Assembly (NCBI GenBank): GCA_002384935.1
Contig: DGCD01000009.1
Coordinates: 124,001-188,000 of the forward strand
Origin: Pusillimonas sp. UBA3987
GTDB lineage: Bacteria; Pseudomonadota; Gammaproteobacteria; Burkholderiales; Burkholderiaceae_B
Direction of reading: 5' to 3'
DNA length: 64,000 nucleotides
Part shown: positions 17,065 through 25,945 of the stretch, piece after piece
Layout of the letters: every line of letters starts with the position of its first letter
Numbering within the stretch: position 1 is the first letter of the stretch
Made by a program: the position numbers and the translations under genes
Notes under the pieces: generated by a model
Told to the model about the DNA's origin: nothing
What the model saw: only the letters and a program-made list of their open reading frames with translations
Databases searched by the model: none

Positions 17065-17751
17065 TTACGAAGCCATGCGGGCAACGGACACAATCTCTTC
17101 GATACCGTTGATCACCAATTGCACACCCATGCAAACCAACAGGAAACCCATGACACGGGATATCGCATCAATGCCGTCGTGCCCAACCATTTTGACAAGC
17201 CGATATGCCGACCGCATGCACACATAAAAGAATGCCCCAAGAATAAGGGCAATGATAAGGGGTGCCACCCAAATTACCCATTCGGCATAGTGCGAACGAA
17301 CTGAATCAAGCCGCGACGATGAACTGATAATCATGGCCATGGTGCCAGGGCCGGCAGTGCCGGGCAAGGCCAGTGGCACAAAGGCAATACTGGGGTTCGT
17401 TTGCGTTTGCATCGACTCTTTGGCGCGATCTGCCTCGGGGATGTCACCTACCGATGTCGTGGGAAACAGCATATTGAAACCGATAAACGCAACCACCATC
17501 CCGCCGGCAATGCGCATGCCGGGCATCGAAATGTCAAAGGCCGTCATGATCCACATACCGGCGTAATACGTTACCAGCATAATACCCATGACATAGAACG
17601 CCGCCTGCTTAACCTGGCGGGCCCGCTCTTGCGGCGACAACCTGCCGCCCAGCGACAACAGAAGGCTGACAGAGGTAAGCGGGTTGGCCAATGGCAACAA
17701 TAAACTTAACCCGATACTCACAACCTGAATAAGTTGACTTAACTCACCCAC
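17065..17751 (-). CDS. MarC-family integral membrane protein
   Basis: A 228-residue protein with six predicted membrane helices and the MarC/UPF0056 pattern: an N-terminal helix with L-P-L-A-N-P, G-R-L-S-P-Q-E-R-A-R after helix two, and P-L-A-L-P-G-T-A-G-P-G-T near the middle. The family's function is not established; the older link to multiple antibiotic resistance has not held up. It follows the aldo/keto reductase by 27 bases on the same strand and is probably the last gene of that operon. Confidence 0.9.
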   Translation of the reverse strand: MGELSQLIQVVSIGLSLLLPLANPLTSVSLLLSLGGRLSPQERARQVKQAAFYVMGIMLVTYYAGMWIMTAFDISMPGMRIAGGMVVAFIGFNMLFPTTSVGDIPEADRAKESMQTQTNPSIAFVPLALPGTAGPGTMAMIISSSSRLDSVRSHYAEWVIWVAPLIIALILGAFFYVCMRSAYRLVKMVGHDGIDAISRVMGFLLVCMGVQLVINGIEEIVSVARMAS

Positions 17752-17778
17752 TACGCTTCCTTTCCAACATTCAACTAT

Positions 17779-18744
17779 TTATGACAAGGACTCAACCAAA
17801 GCGACCATTTTGCTTCGCATTGCGGCGTCAGGCAAGCGCCCCATGCCGCCACGCATATTGTCGGCCATATTGGCCGGCTTGCTCGTGGCCGGGGTAATTG
17901 CCGTGACGTCGGGATGACTTGCCACATACTTGAGGAAGAACTGCGCCCATGTAGTGGCATCGAATTCTTTCGCCCATTCAGGCACCGCTTTGCCACGTAC
18001 CTTGCTCCACAGGCGATTTCGGCCAAACGGAGCGTATACCAGAACGCCAATGCCCCGTTCCCGGGCAACGGGAAGAATCGTCTTTTCGGCATGGCGTTCA
18101 TCAATGGCGTAGTCGGTGCCAATGAAGTCAAGCGATTCGTCTTTCATCATTTGAACGAATGCCTCATATTGAGTCTGAAAAGTCGTCGTAACGCCAATAT
18201 AACGAATCCGCCCAGCCTGCTTGTATTCGCGCAAAATCGGTAATTGCGTGGGCAAGTCTCCCATATTGTGAATCTGCACTAGGTCGATCACTTCTTTATC
18301 TGCATACTGGAACGATCGCTCAAGCTGTTCGCGTGCGGCTTTTTCATCGGCCTTACCGCCGCCATAGCCGGCCACATTCAGCTTCGTTGCCCAAAAAAGC
18401 TTGTCAGTAATGCCGAGTTCTTTGGCAACCTGGCCCGCCACCTCTTCAGAGGCACCGTAACTGGGCGCGGTGTCGAACACCGTGCCGCCCATCTCGATCA
18501 TCGTCGACAACACATTCCTGACCGCAGCGATATCATCACTTCCCGCCACCCGCTGGAAAGTCGCCGAACTGCCCAAGCCAATAATAGGCAGCATTTGCCC
18601 ACTGGACGGTATCGCCCGATGAATCAGCTTTTCCGCGGAAGCGTTTTCATGATGGCTGGCCAACGCTATAGACCCCAGACCGCTCATTGCGACCCCGCCC
18701 AACGCCATCGAACCATATTTCAATACATCACGTCGTGTCGTCAT
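17779..18744 (-). CDS. Tat-exported aldo/keto reductase
   Basis: A 321-residue aldo/keto reductase with a Tat signal (TTRRDVLKYG, residues 2-11, then a hydrophobic stretch to about 29), so it is probably periplasmic or membrane-anchored. The catalytic tetrad is visible: Asp and Tyr in DTAPSYG, Lys in WATK and His in QIHN. The ATG at 18744 has AAGGAG at good spacing. The gene overlaps the 3' end of the MFS gene by 17 bases, which implies translational coupling. Export of an NADPH-dependent fold is unusual; the cofactor would have to be loaded before export. The substrate is unknown. Confidence 0.85.
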   Translation of the reverse strand: MTTRRDVLKYGSMALGGVAMSGLGSIALASHHENASAEKLIHRAIPSSGQMLPIIGLGSSATFQRVAGSDDIAAVRNVLSTMIEMGGTVFDTAPSYGASEEVAGQVAKELGITDKLFWATKLNVAGYGGGKADEKAAREQLERSFQYADKEVIDLVQIHNMGDLPTQLPILREYKQAGRIRYIGVTTTFQTQYEAFVQMMKDESLDFIGTDYAIDERHAEKTILPVARERGIGVLVYAPFGRNRLWSKVRGKAVPEWAKEFDATTWAQFFLKYVASHPDVTAITPATSKPANMADNMRGGMGRLPDAAMRSKMVALVESLS

Positions 18745-20071
18745 GATTTTCTCCTTTACGCTTGTTTTGCATCCAGCCCAGCCAGATACCCAGCATTGCC
18801 CACAAAACAGCCAGCGGCACCGCGAATGCGGCCAAACCGGCAAGCCCCATGCCCAGGCGCCCAAGCAGGCCTTCCGTTTGCGCGCCCACCGCGTCTCCGC
18901 CCCGATACACAAAAGTATCAATAAATGCTTTCGCTTTATAGCGCTGTGCGCGGGGTACTACCGTAAAAAGCGTTTCACGCGCAGGCCGCATAATGCCGCG
19001 CTGTACGGCACGAAACACCGCTTCCAGGACAATAAGCGCGGTTAATGTTCCGGTAATCGCCAGGCCCACGAAGCCCAGCGCCACGGTAACGGGCAACAAT
19101 ACGAGCGCCACCGCCACCCCCAAACGCCGCATGATATGACCCGTAATGAACGCCTGCAGTACCAGGGTAGTGGCCTGGGTAATGAAGTCGATACGCGCGA
19201 AGATCAGTGCCCGTCCATCTGTATCGTCAACCAGCGAAGACACCATTTGCAAACGGGTAAAGTAAAGCAAAGTTGCCATAACGGCCACCAGCAAAACGTA
19301 ACCGGCAATCCCCAGTAAATACGGTGATTGCATCATGGTTTTGAAACCGTCCCAGGGCTTGCCGCCAATCAGACGCTCATCGAAAGGGTCGACATGCGCG
19401 CTGCTTGATATCGAAGCCTGCGCTTCTGACCGGCTGTCCTGCAGGGACGGTGATTGATCTGTACGCGGCTTCAATAAAGCACCCAACAAGTGAGCAACCC
19501 CCACCGCCGCCACAAGAAAACCTGCGGCAATGGGCAGTAATGCAGCCGTGCCCACATGAGGTACCAACGTTCCGGCCAGCCAGGGACCAAACAACGCGCC
19601 AACGGTTCCGCCAACGGCAATGGCCCCAAACAGGCGTTCACTTTGTTCAGGCGTGAAGCTGTCCACCATAAACGCCCAGAAAAGCATCGTCGCAAACAGA
19701 TTGAATACGCTGAACCAAACATAAAAAACCATGCCCGAAGCTTGTCCCAACACTGTGGGAGTGAGCACCAGCAAGCCGTAGAACACCAACAGGCCCGCCG
19801 CAAAGAACAGGTATGTCGCACTGACAAACACACGGCGCCGAAAACGACCGACCAAAGCACCAAATATCGGATTGACCAATAGCGTCAGCAACAAAGTGCC
19901 CAGGAATAACCAGCGCACGGTTTCAATACCGTGCTGCAAGCCAAGCGCCTCGCGGGCCGGGCGCACCACCATCAACGCAGCCAGTATGCAAAAAAAGAAA
20001 AGCCCGGCCAGCAAAACCGGCCAGGCTTCTGTTCTTTTAATTTGCAGGAAGGTTTGCACGCCTAATGCCAT
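18728..20071 (-). CDS. MFS-type transporter resembling the ATP/ADP-carrier (AAA) family
   Basis: A 447-residue membrane protein with about 12 predicted helices. The motif MVVRPAREALGLQHG-type start and an internal TPEQSERLFGAIAVGGTVGALFGPWLAG segment are typical of MFS proteins annotated as NTP/NDP-exchange-like transporters in free-living bacteria. In these organisms nucleotide exchange is not established. It diverges from mgtC-like gene over a 64-base region and leads an apparent operon with the aldo/keto reductase and MarC. Confidence 0.75.
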   Translation of the reverse strand: MALGVQTFLQIKRTEAWPVLLAGLFFFCILAALMVVRPAREALGLQHGIETVRWLFLGTLLLTLLVNPIFGALVGRFRRRVFVSATYLFFAAGLLVFYGLLVLTPTVLGQASGMVFYVWFSVFNLFATMLFWAFMVDSFTPEQSERLFGAIAVGGTVGALFGPWLAGTLVPHVGTAALLPIAAGFLVAAVGVAHLLGALLKPRTDQSPSLQDSRSEAQASISSSAHVDPFDERLIGGKPWDGFKTMMQSPYLLGIAGYVLLVAVMATLLYFTRLQMVSSLVDDTDGRALIFARIDFITQATTLVLQAFITGHIMRRLGVAVALVLLPVTVALGFVGLAITGTLTALIVLEAVFRAVQRGIMRPARETLFTVVPRAQRYKAKAFIDTFVYRGGDAVGAQTEGLLGRLGMGLAGLAAFAVPLAVLWAMLGIWLGWMQNKRKGENHDDTT

Positions 20072-20135
20072 TCAATCTCCCAAGGGCACATACACGATTA
20101 GAATATCCACCACCGGTTTAACTTACACTTCCATT

Positions 20136-20864
20136 ATGCAAGCATTTGCCTATTTTGAAACAGGGCCGTTTCTTGACTCACTGGTGAGTCTGCTCGCCGC
20201 GTTCGTGCTGGGCGGGGCAATTGGCCTGGAACGACAGTTCCGTCTTCGTACCGCAGGCTTAAGAACCAACATCCTGGTTGCGGTAGGTGCCGCTCTGTTC
20301 GTCGACACCGCCATGCGCTTTCACCAGATACATGGCGGCTCTCCCGGTACCCTGCAGGTTCTGGCCTATGTCGTCTCCGGCGTCGGCTTCCTGGGTGCCG
20401 GGGTCATTATGCGCGAACAAGGCAACGTGCGCGGCATCAACACAGCGGCAACGCTCTGGGGCTCATCTGCAGTGGGGTGCGCCGCCGGCGCCGACCTTCT
20501 GCCAGAGGCAATGCTCGGTGCTTTATTCGTATTGGCTGCAAACACATTGTTGCGACCGGCCGTAGACCGCATCAACCGGCGCCCCCTGCATCCCGATGAA
20601 GTCGAGGTCACTTACTCCATTCACGTCATTACGGATGAAGAACAAAGCGATACGGTTTTATCGGCGCTTGAAAAAGCGTTGAATGCCGTCGGCCTGCCGT
20701 TCCGGGATACCGAAATGAACGCCTTCGGCGAACAGCGCACGGAAATTGAAGTCAGTCTGCTCCCGGTTTCCCTGCAAGGAACAGAACTGGATACCCTGAT
20801 AGGGAAGATGAAAAAAACGGCGGGTGTTCAACAAGTCTTCTGGCGCGCAAGCACGACCGCCTGA
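20136..20864 (+). CDS. MgtC/SapB-family membrane protein
   Basis: A 242-residue protein. The N-terminal half has about four or five helices with the MgtC signature G-G-A-I-G-L-E-R-Q, R-T-A-G-L-R-T-N and G-V-G-F-L-G-A-G; the C-terminal half (about 150-240) is a soluble ACT-like domain. MgtC proteins influence survival in low magnesium and modulate the F-type ATP synthase in pathogens; the role here is unknown. The ATG at 20136 follows no strong ribosome-binding site but gives the usual start close to the first helix. Confidence 0.88.
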   Translation: MQAFAYFETGPFLDSLVSLLAAFVLGGAIGLERQFRLRTAGLRTNILVAVGAALFVDTAMRFHQIHGGSPGTLQVLAYVVSGVGFLGAGVIMREQGNVRGINTAATLWGSSAVGCAAGADLLPEAMLGALFVLAANTLLRPAVDRINRRPLHPDEVEVTYSIHVITDEEQSDTVLSALEKALNAVGLPFRDTEMNAFGEQRTEIEVSLLPVSLQGTELDTLIGKMKKTAGVQQVFWRASTTA

Positions 20865-20921
20865 ACCATGCGCCAAATAGGGAACCGTATGCGGGAAATG
20901 CACCCATGATAAGGCGTGCAA

Positions 20922-21776
20922 TCACCATCCGTTCACACGCTGCCCGATTTTCAGCGTTTCACCCGCACCACGCGTTATGACAGCATTCATGCCGAACGTA
21001 AGCGCCCCTTTCATGCGCGGGTCGCGCCGGTAAAGGCGCAAAATGTCATTTACCCGATTCGACACCCGTCCGGTCAGCGGATCAATATCGGGAATGGCAC
21101 ACCGCGTGCACGGCTTCACAAAACGAAACGCCGCGTCCGGTGTGTTAAACGCCGACAAACGATCTTCGGCATGAGCCGCCCAGCCACTCACAACAATATT
21201 GGGACGAAACCGGGACACGTGAACAGGCTCGCGGCCCGCCTCCCCCATCCTGCGGTTCAACTGCTCAACGCCTGCCGCACTTAACACCAGGAGCGGGAAG
21301 CCATCGGCGAAATACGTATTCGTGCCGTCGCCACCCGTCCATGCCGGGTCGCAAAGACGACGTCCCTGCTTATCGAAACGCACCAGACGGCACGCTGCGC
21401 CAAGGAATTCGCTGAACCATTCGGCAGCCTCGTCCCCCATGTCCAGCGCCGGAACCGAATCACGCCACACCTTTACTGTTAACGAACCCGGCACCTTGGG
21501 TTCCATCAGCGCCAGATCCTGCATCCCCGGCGCGGACAACGTTAACCCGTTAACGTTTTCCTGCGCATTGATATGCGGCCGAATCAACGCCATGCGTGGA
21601 TACGATCTTTGCGTAAGAAAGTGACCATTTGTGTCGACTACCATCCACTCCCGGTCGAATGCCAGGCCGGTTGTACGTAGCGTAGCCTGGCTTAGCGCCA
21701 GGCCGGCACACGATTTGACCGGGTAAACATATAACGCTGTCAGTGTGCCTTGAATCGTATCGTCACTGTTGAACAT
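20922..21776 (-). CDS. MOSC-domain protein (YcbX-like)
   Basis: A 284-residue protein with an N-terminal MOSC_N beta-barrel (G-T-L-T-A-L-Y-V-Y-P-V-K-S-C) and a C-terminal MOSC domain containing the molybdenum-binding Cys in KPCTRCAIPDIDP. YcbX in E. coli uses molybdenum cofactor to reduce N-hydroxylated compounds. This protein lacks the C-terminal 2Fe-2S ferredoxin domain of E. coli YcbX, so it would need a separate electron donor, as mammalian mARC does. Confidence 0.88.
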   Translation of the reverse strand: MFNSDDTIQGTLTALYVYPVKSCAGLALSQATLRTTGLAFDREWMVVDTNGHFLTQRSYPRMALIRPHINAQENVNGLTLSAPGMQDLALMEPKVPGSLTVKVWRDSVPALDMGDEAAEWFSEFLGAACRLVRFDKQGRRLCDPAWTGGDGTNTYFADGFPLLVLSAAGVEQLNRRMGEAGREPVHVSRFRPNIVVSGWAAHAEDRLSAFNTPDAAFRFVKPCTRCAIPDIDPLTGRVSNRVNDILRLYRRDPRMKGALTFGMNAVITRGAGETLKIGQRVNGW

Positions 21777-21805
21777 GGATACTTTTCCTTAAATACCGCT
21801 TACTT

Positions 21806-21950
21806 ATTGAACCGAAAATGAACCGATTAATTTAATTAATATCGATTCATAACATGGACAAAAATAAAAAATAACCCTAAATTGTGAACCATACCCAGTA
21901 CAAGCGCGCTGGGTTACTTGGTTCAAAACCGGGTTTAGTTCACCAACTTA
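21806..21950 (+). promoter_or_regulatory. Repeat-rich regulatory region before the fasciclin gene
   Basis: The 238-base divergent gap holds several short repeats. TGAACCGA occurs twice, starting at 21808 and 21819, one helical turn apart, and TGAACC again at 21885. A 15-bp palindrome ATTAATT-T-AATTAAT lies at 21826-21840, a 6-bp stem ACCCAG / CTGGGT at 21892-21913, and AAACC-G-GGTTT at 21926-21936 nested within TTGGT / ACCAA. No single promoter stands out. Confidence 0.4.
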
Positions 21951-22014
21951 CTGAGTGAGCGCTACTTGAAAGAAGCAATTGCTCGACCACTTTAACGTGT
22001 TAAAGGAGTTAATG

Positions 22015-22470
22015 ATGAAACGCTTTTTAATGGGAATATCCCTTGCCTTTGCCGTTGGTACCGCCTCCGCAGCCGACATTGTGGACACCGCGAAATCGGC
22101 CGGTTCGTTCGACACACTGGTTACCGCAGTTGAAGCTGCAGGTTTGGTTGAAACACTCAAAGGTCCCGGCCCATTCACCGTCTTCGCTCCCACCGATGAA
22201 GCTTTCGCCAAAATACCGAAATACAAGCTGGACGCATTGATCGCCGACAAAGCCGCCTTAACCGAGGTGCTGACTTACCACGTCGTGCCCGGCAAGGTCA
22301 TGGCTGCTGATGTCAAACCGGGTGAAGTCAAAACCGTTCAGGGCAGCCCACTCATGGTCAGCGTGAAAGACGGCAAAGTCATGGTCGATAACGCAACCGT
22401 TGTGCAAACAGACATTCAAACCGACAACGGTGTGATCCATGTAATCGACACCGTAGTAATGCCCAAGTAA
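22015..22470 (+). CDS. Secreted fasciclin (FAS1) domain protein
   Basis: A 151-residue exported protein: signal peptide 1-19 (ending in TASA-A) followed by a single FAS1 domain. The two conserved FAS1 boxes are visible as GPFTVFAPTDEAFAKIP and the C-terminal NGVIHVIDTVVMP; a YH motif occurs in LTYHVVPGK. FAS1 domains mediate adhesion or surface association. The ATG at 22015 is preferred over 22012 because AAGGAG lies six bases upstream. A strong terminator follows. Confidence 0.93.
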   Translation: MKRFLMGISLAFAVGTASAADIVDTAKSAGSFDTLVTAVEAAGLVETLKGPGPFTVFAPTDEAFAKIPKYKLDALIADKAALTEVLTYHVVPGKVMAADVKPGEVKTVQGSPLMVSVKDGKVMVDNATVVQTDIQTDNGVIHVIDTVVMPK

Positions 22471-22522
22471 ATTTTCGCCAATTGTGTTGTTTCGCCTAAC
22501 GCAACACGGTCGGCGAAAACCA

Positions 22523-22559
22523 GGAAGGCCCGGGTTGAAAACCGGGCCTTCCTTCTTTT
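22523..22559 (+). terminator. Rho-independent terminator of the fasciclin gene
   Basis: An 11-bp perfect stem GGAAGGCCCGG / CCGGGCCTTCC with an 8-base loop is followed by TTCTTTT. Confidence 0.9.
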
Positions 22560-22628
22560 GCGCTGGCAAAAAAATCACAATCGACAAGCGCCACGTGAAC
22601 TAGCGGCGGCGTTGCAGTTAAAACGTGC

Positions 22629-23651
22629 TCAGGCGTATTCCTTACGCAAAATCTCGGCAGCCTTGACCATCGCCTGCAATTTGCCGTCGGCGACTTCACG
22701 GGGCAGATATTTCATACCGCAGTCGGGCGCCAGAATAACCTGCTCGGGCTTGATGTGCTTGAGCGCTTTGCGCACACGCTCTGCCACCACCTCGGGTGTT
22801 TCAACCGTCATATCGCTCAAATCCAGGCAACCCACCATAATTTGCTTGTTGCCCAGGGTTTCCAGCACGGTGCAATCCAGGTTCGACTGTGCGGTTTCCA
22901 CTGAGACCTGGTTGCAGGAGCACTGGTTTAATTCCGGCAGGAAATCATAGCCGCTGGGGCGCGCATGAATCACCGCTGCATAGCCAAAACAAATATGTAC
23001 GGCCGTTTGACCCTGTACGCCTTCCAAGGCACGATTCAGCGCGTCAACACCGTATTCGCGGGCCTTTTCAGGGCGCGCCTGCATGTAGGGCTCGTCAACC
23101 TGAACAATATCCGCGCCATTGGCGAACAAATCTTTGATTTCCTCATTCAACGCAGCCGCGTAATCCATGGCCGCTTCCTTCTCGGACGCGTAGAAATCAT
23201 TTTGCGCCTGCTGAAGCATCGTGAACGGACCTGGCACCGTAATTTTCACTTTGCGATCGGTGTTTTTCTTAAGAAACAGCAAATCTTCGACTTCGATTGG
23301 CTTGATACGGCGGATCTTGCCCACAATGCGGGGCACAGGATTCGGATGACCTGAACGGTCAAGCGCAGTACCAGGGTTGTCGATGTCGATACCTTCCAGC
23401 GCAGTGGCGATTCGGTTCGAGTAGCTTTCACGACGAATCTCGCCATCGGTAATAATATCCAGCCCGGCACGCTCCTGGGCCCGGATCGCAACAATGGTCG
23501 CGTCTTCCATTGCTTCGTGCAGATAAGCCTCGGGAATGCGCCAAAGCTCTTTTGCGCGCACACGCGGGGGAAAACGGCCAGCCAGTTTCTCGCGATCAAT
23601 CAGCCAGTCGGGCTGCGGGTAACTGCCAACAATAGTGGTGGGGAATAGCAT
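22629..23651 (-). CDS. MetE C-terminal-domain-like methyltransferase
   Basis: A 340-residue protein equal to the C-terminal catalytic half of cobalamin-independent methionine synthase; the N-terminal folate-binding half is absent. Zinc-ligand candidates are His and Cys in V-H-I-C-F-G-Y, a Glu around VLETLG and Cys in APDCGMKYL. Short MetE-like proteins of this type use simpler methyl donors or act on other thiols. The ATG at 23651 follows AGGAG; upstream in-frame sequence to 23765 looks non-coding. It diverges from an alpha/beta hydrolase over 155 bases. Confidence 0.85.
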   Translation of the reverse strand: MLFPTTIVGSYPQPDWLIDREKLAGRFPPRVRAKELWRIPEAYLHEAMEDATIVAIRAQERAGLDIITDGEIRRESYSNRIATALEGIDIDNPGTALDRSGHPNPVPRIVGKIRRIKPIEVEDLLFLKKNTDRKVKITVPGPFTMLQQAQNDFYASEKEAAMDYAAALNEEIKDLFANGADIVQVDEPYMQARPEKAREYGVDALNRALEGVQGQTAVHICFGYAAVIHARPSGYDFLPELNQCSCNQVSVETAQSNLDCTVLETLGNKQIMVGCLDLSDMTVETPEVVAERVRKALKHIKPEQVILAPDCGMKYLPREVADGKLQAMVKAAEILRKEYA

Positions 23652-23806
23652 GCGGTCTCCTGTAGAAATCGTATCGTCCAAATGATCAATGGCCTGATTT
23701 TCGCAGAAAACGCAAAAGTTGTTTAGCCAGTCTGTTTTCTTAAGCGTATCGGTCAATAAAGTCACTGTTGTACGCTAATGGTGTAAAGCACGCATGAGGC
23801 TCGAAA

Positions 23807-24796
23807 ATGAAATACGTTATTCAAAGCGCCGCTATCACCCTCCTTGTATTAGCGGCAGTATTGGCACTGGCAATTGTTTTTGGGGCGCCCAAAGATCCGC
23901 CTCCCATGAAGCGCATTACCCAACCTTTCGAAGAAATTCGCACTGACAGGGAAAAAGAGCAATTTGTCGCACGCGATGGGAGCCGCCTGACGTACCGACG
24001 TTACCCTGCCGAAAGCGAGCCGGCCAAAGGCAGTGTGGTGCTCCTTCACGGTTCGGGTGCAAGCAGCGAGAGCATGCACTCCCTGGCCCAGGCGCTAAGC
24101 GACGCAAACTATAGCGCCTATGCGCTGGATATACGCGGACACGGAGCGTCGAGCCCCAAAGGCGACATTGCGTATATTGGCCAGTTGGAAAACGACCTGG
24201 AAGACTTCATGCATGCTGTCGACCCAGCAGCGCCGTCGACATTAATCGGCTTCTCCTCCGGGGGCGGCTTTGCGTTGCGCGTGGCGGGCAGCCCGCACCA
24301 TGTCTTGTTCAACAACTACCTTTTGTTGTCGCCTTTTATCAGTCAGGATTCGCCCACGCAACGTCCCGGCAGTGGCGGCTGGGTCGAAATAGGCTTGCCC
24401 AGACACATTGCCATCCTGTTGCTGAACCGCCTGGGCATCGACGCGTTCAATCACCTGACGGTCATGCGGTTTGCGCTTCCCGATAACGCACCTGAATATT
24501 TAACCCGGGAATATTCTTTCAATCTGGCCCAGAACTATCGGCCGCAAGCAGATTACCAGGCAACGATTCAAGCGGTGGAACAACCCATGCGTGTCATGGC
24601 GGGCATGCATGACGAGGCCTTTCACACCGACCGCTTCAAAGAAGTGTTCCGGGATGGCAACGCAGACATCCCGGTAACGCTGCTCCCAGGCGTCAATCAT
24701 TCGGGGCTCATTCTGGAAAAGACCCCGCTTGACGCGATTATTAAAGCCGTAGACGAAATGAATTCAGACAATAAACCGGCACCATCGCCCCAGTAA
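23807..24796 (+). CDS. Membrane-anchored alpha/beta hydrolase (lysophospholipase-like)
   Basis: A 329-residue hydrolase. One N-terminal hydrophobic segment (residues 5-27) probably anchors it in the membrane or is a signal peptide. The catalytic features of the serine aminopeptidase S33/monoacylglycerol lipase group are visible: VLLHGSGA oxyanion loop, DIRGHGAS, nucleophile elbow G-F-S-S-G-G, an Asp near MAGMHDEAFH and His in GVNHSG. It is likely to hydrolyse lipid esters; the substrate is unknown. It is divergent from the MetE-like gene and stands alone. Confidence 0.8.
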   Translation: MKYVIQSAAITLLVLAAVLALAIVFGAPKDPPPMKRITQPFEEIRTDREKEQFVARDGSRLTYRRYPAESEPAKGSVVLLHGSGASSESMHSLAQALSDANYSAYALDIRGHGASSPKGDIAYIGQLENDLEDFMHAVDPAAPSTLIGFSSGGGFALRVAGSPHHVLFNNYLLLSPFISQDSPTQRPGSGGWVEIGLPRHIAILLLNRLGIDAFNHLTVMRFALPDNAPEYLTREYSFNLAQNYRPQADYQATIQAVEQPMRVMAGMHDEAFHTDRFKEVFRDGNADIPVTLLPGVNHSGLILEKTPLDAIIKAVDEMNSDNKPAPSPQ

Positions 24797-24906
24797 CCAG
24801 AAGCGGGGCATGGCGCCCGACGTAACTGACCATGACGGCCGGCTGACTCCCTTCGCCCGTTGAAAGCATGAATTCTGCACAGCGGAACCGGAAGCGGCGT
24901 TTCTCC

Positions 24907-24935
24907 TTGACGCTACCTACACGCCTGCTTATCTT
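24907..24935 (+). promoter_or_regulatory. Sigma-70-type promoter of TRAP operon 2
   Basis: TTGACG (24907-24912) and TATCTT (24930-24935) are separated by exactly 17 bases, about 30 bases before the dctP start codon. No terminator is visible between the preceding hydrolase and this site. Confidence 0.6.
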
Positions 24936-24964
24936 AGGTAAATAAATATTCAAGGAGACAAATC

Positions 24965-25945
24965 ATGCTGCAACGCCTATTTGCAACGGCCCTGACGTCG
25001 GCCTGCCTGATCATGGGCGCCGCTGCCCACGCCAAAGACCTTACTTTGCTATCAAGCTGGGACAACAACTACAACGCTGTTCCCGTCTTCGTCGGCCAGT
25101 TCGCCGAAAAGCTGAAAGAGAAATCAAACGGCGACCTGAACGTTCAGGTTCGCGGCCCCGAAACGGTTCCTCCCTTTGAACAACTGCAACCGGTTGCAGG
25201 CGGGCTCTTCGACATGCTTTTCACCCATGGTGCCTACCATTTAGGCGAAACCGGCATGGCTTTCGGCCTGGATGCGGTCAAAGACGATCCGATCGCACGG
25301 CGCGAAAGCGGAATCTACGAACTCATCGACAAACACTACCAAAGCCGCGGACTGAAACTGATTGGCGTTTTTTCTTCCGCCTCGGGCTACCACTTTCTGC
25401 TGCGTCAGCCTATTGGTCAGGACGGCGCGCTCAAAGGGCGCAAAATCCGTGCCTCGGCAACCTATCACGATATGGTTCAGGAACTGGAAGGTGCCGTTGT
25501 CACCCTTCCGCCTAGCGAAATTTACTCCAGCCTGGAACGCGGTGTGGTCGACGGCGCCGCCTGGCCTGTTTTCGGCGCCATGGAATACCGCTGGTATGAG
25601 GTATCCGACTACATGACCCGCCCGACCTTCGGCGTCACCAATCAAGTCATGCTGATGAACCTGGATACCTGGAACGGCCTGTCTGAAGAGCAGCAAGACA
25701 CCATAATGGAAGTGGCGCGCGAACTTGAAGTGTCTGGACGCCAGGTCTTTGCCGACCTATGGGCAAAAGAAGATGCGGCCATGCAGGAAGCCGGACTTGA
25801 AATTACCCAGTTCGGCCCTGAAGTGGCACCGAAAGTGGATGCCATGTTCGCTGAAGGTGTCTGGAAGCAGGTCCGCAATCGCGCCGGCACCGATGGCGAA
25901 GCCTTTCACAAACTTGCCGTTGAAAAAGGCCTGACCAGTCAATGA
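24965..25945 (+). CDS. dctP: TRAP transporter substrate-binding protein DctP (system 2)
   Basis: A 326-residue periplasmic binding protein with signal peptide 1-23 (ending in AAHA-K). The usual substrate-binding Arg is present in LKGRKIRAS, and SSLERGVVDGAAWP is the typical DctP helix before the ligand cleft. A good ribosome-binding site (AAGGAG) and the promoter at 24907-24935 precede it. The stop overlaps the dctQ start by four bases. The ligand is unknown; the conserved Arg suggests a carboxylate. Confidence 0.92.
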   Translation: MLQRLFATALTSACLIMGAAAHAKDLTLLSSWDNNYNAVPVFVGQFAEKLKEKSNGDLNVQVRGPETVPPFEQLQPVAGGLFDMLFTHGAYHLGETGMAFGLDAVKDDPIARRESGIYELIDKHYQSRGLKLIGVFSSASGYHFLLRQPIGQDGALKGRKIRASATYHDMVQELEGAVVTLPPSEIYSSLERGVVDGAAWPVFGAMEYRWYEVSDYMTRPTFGVTNQVMLMNLDTWNGLSEEQQDTIMEVARELEVSGRQVFADLWAKEDAAMQEAGLEITQFGPEVAPKVDAMFAEGVWKQVRNRAGTDGEAFHKLAVEKGLTSQ

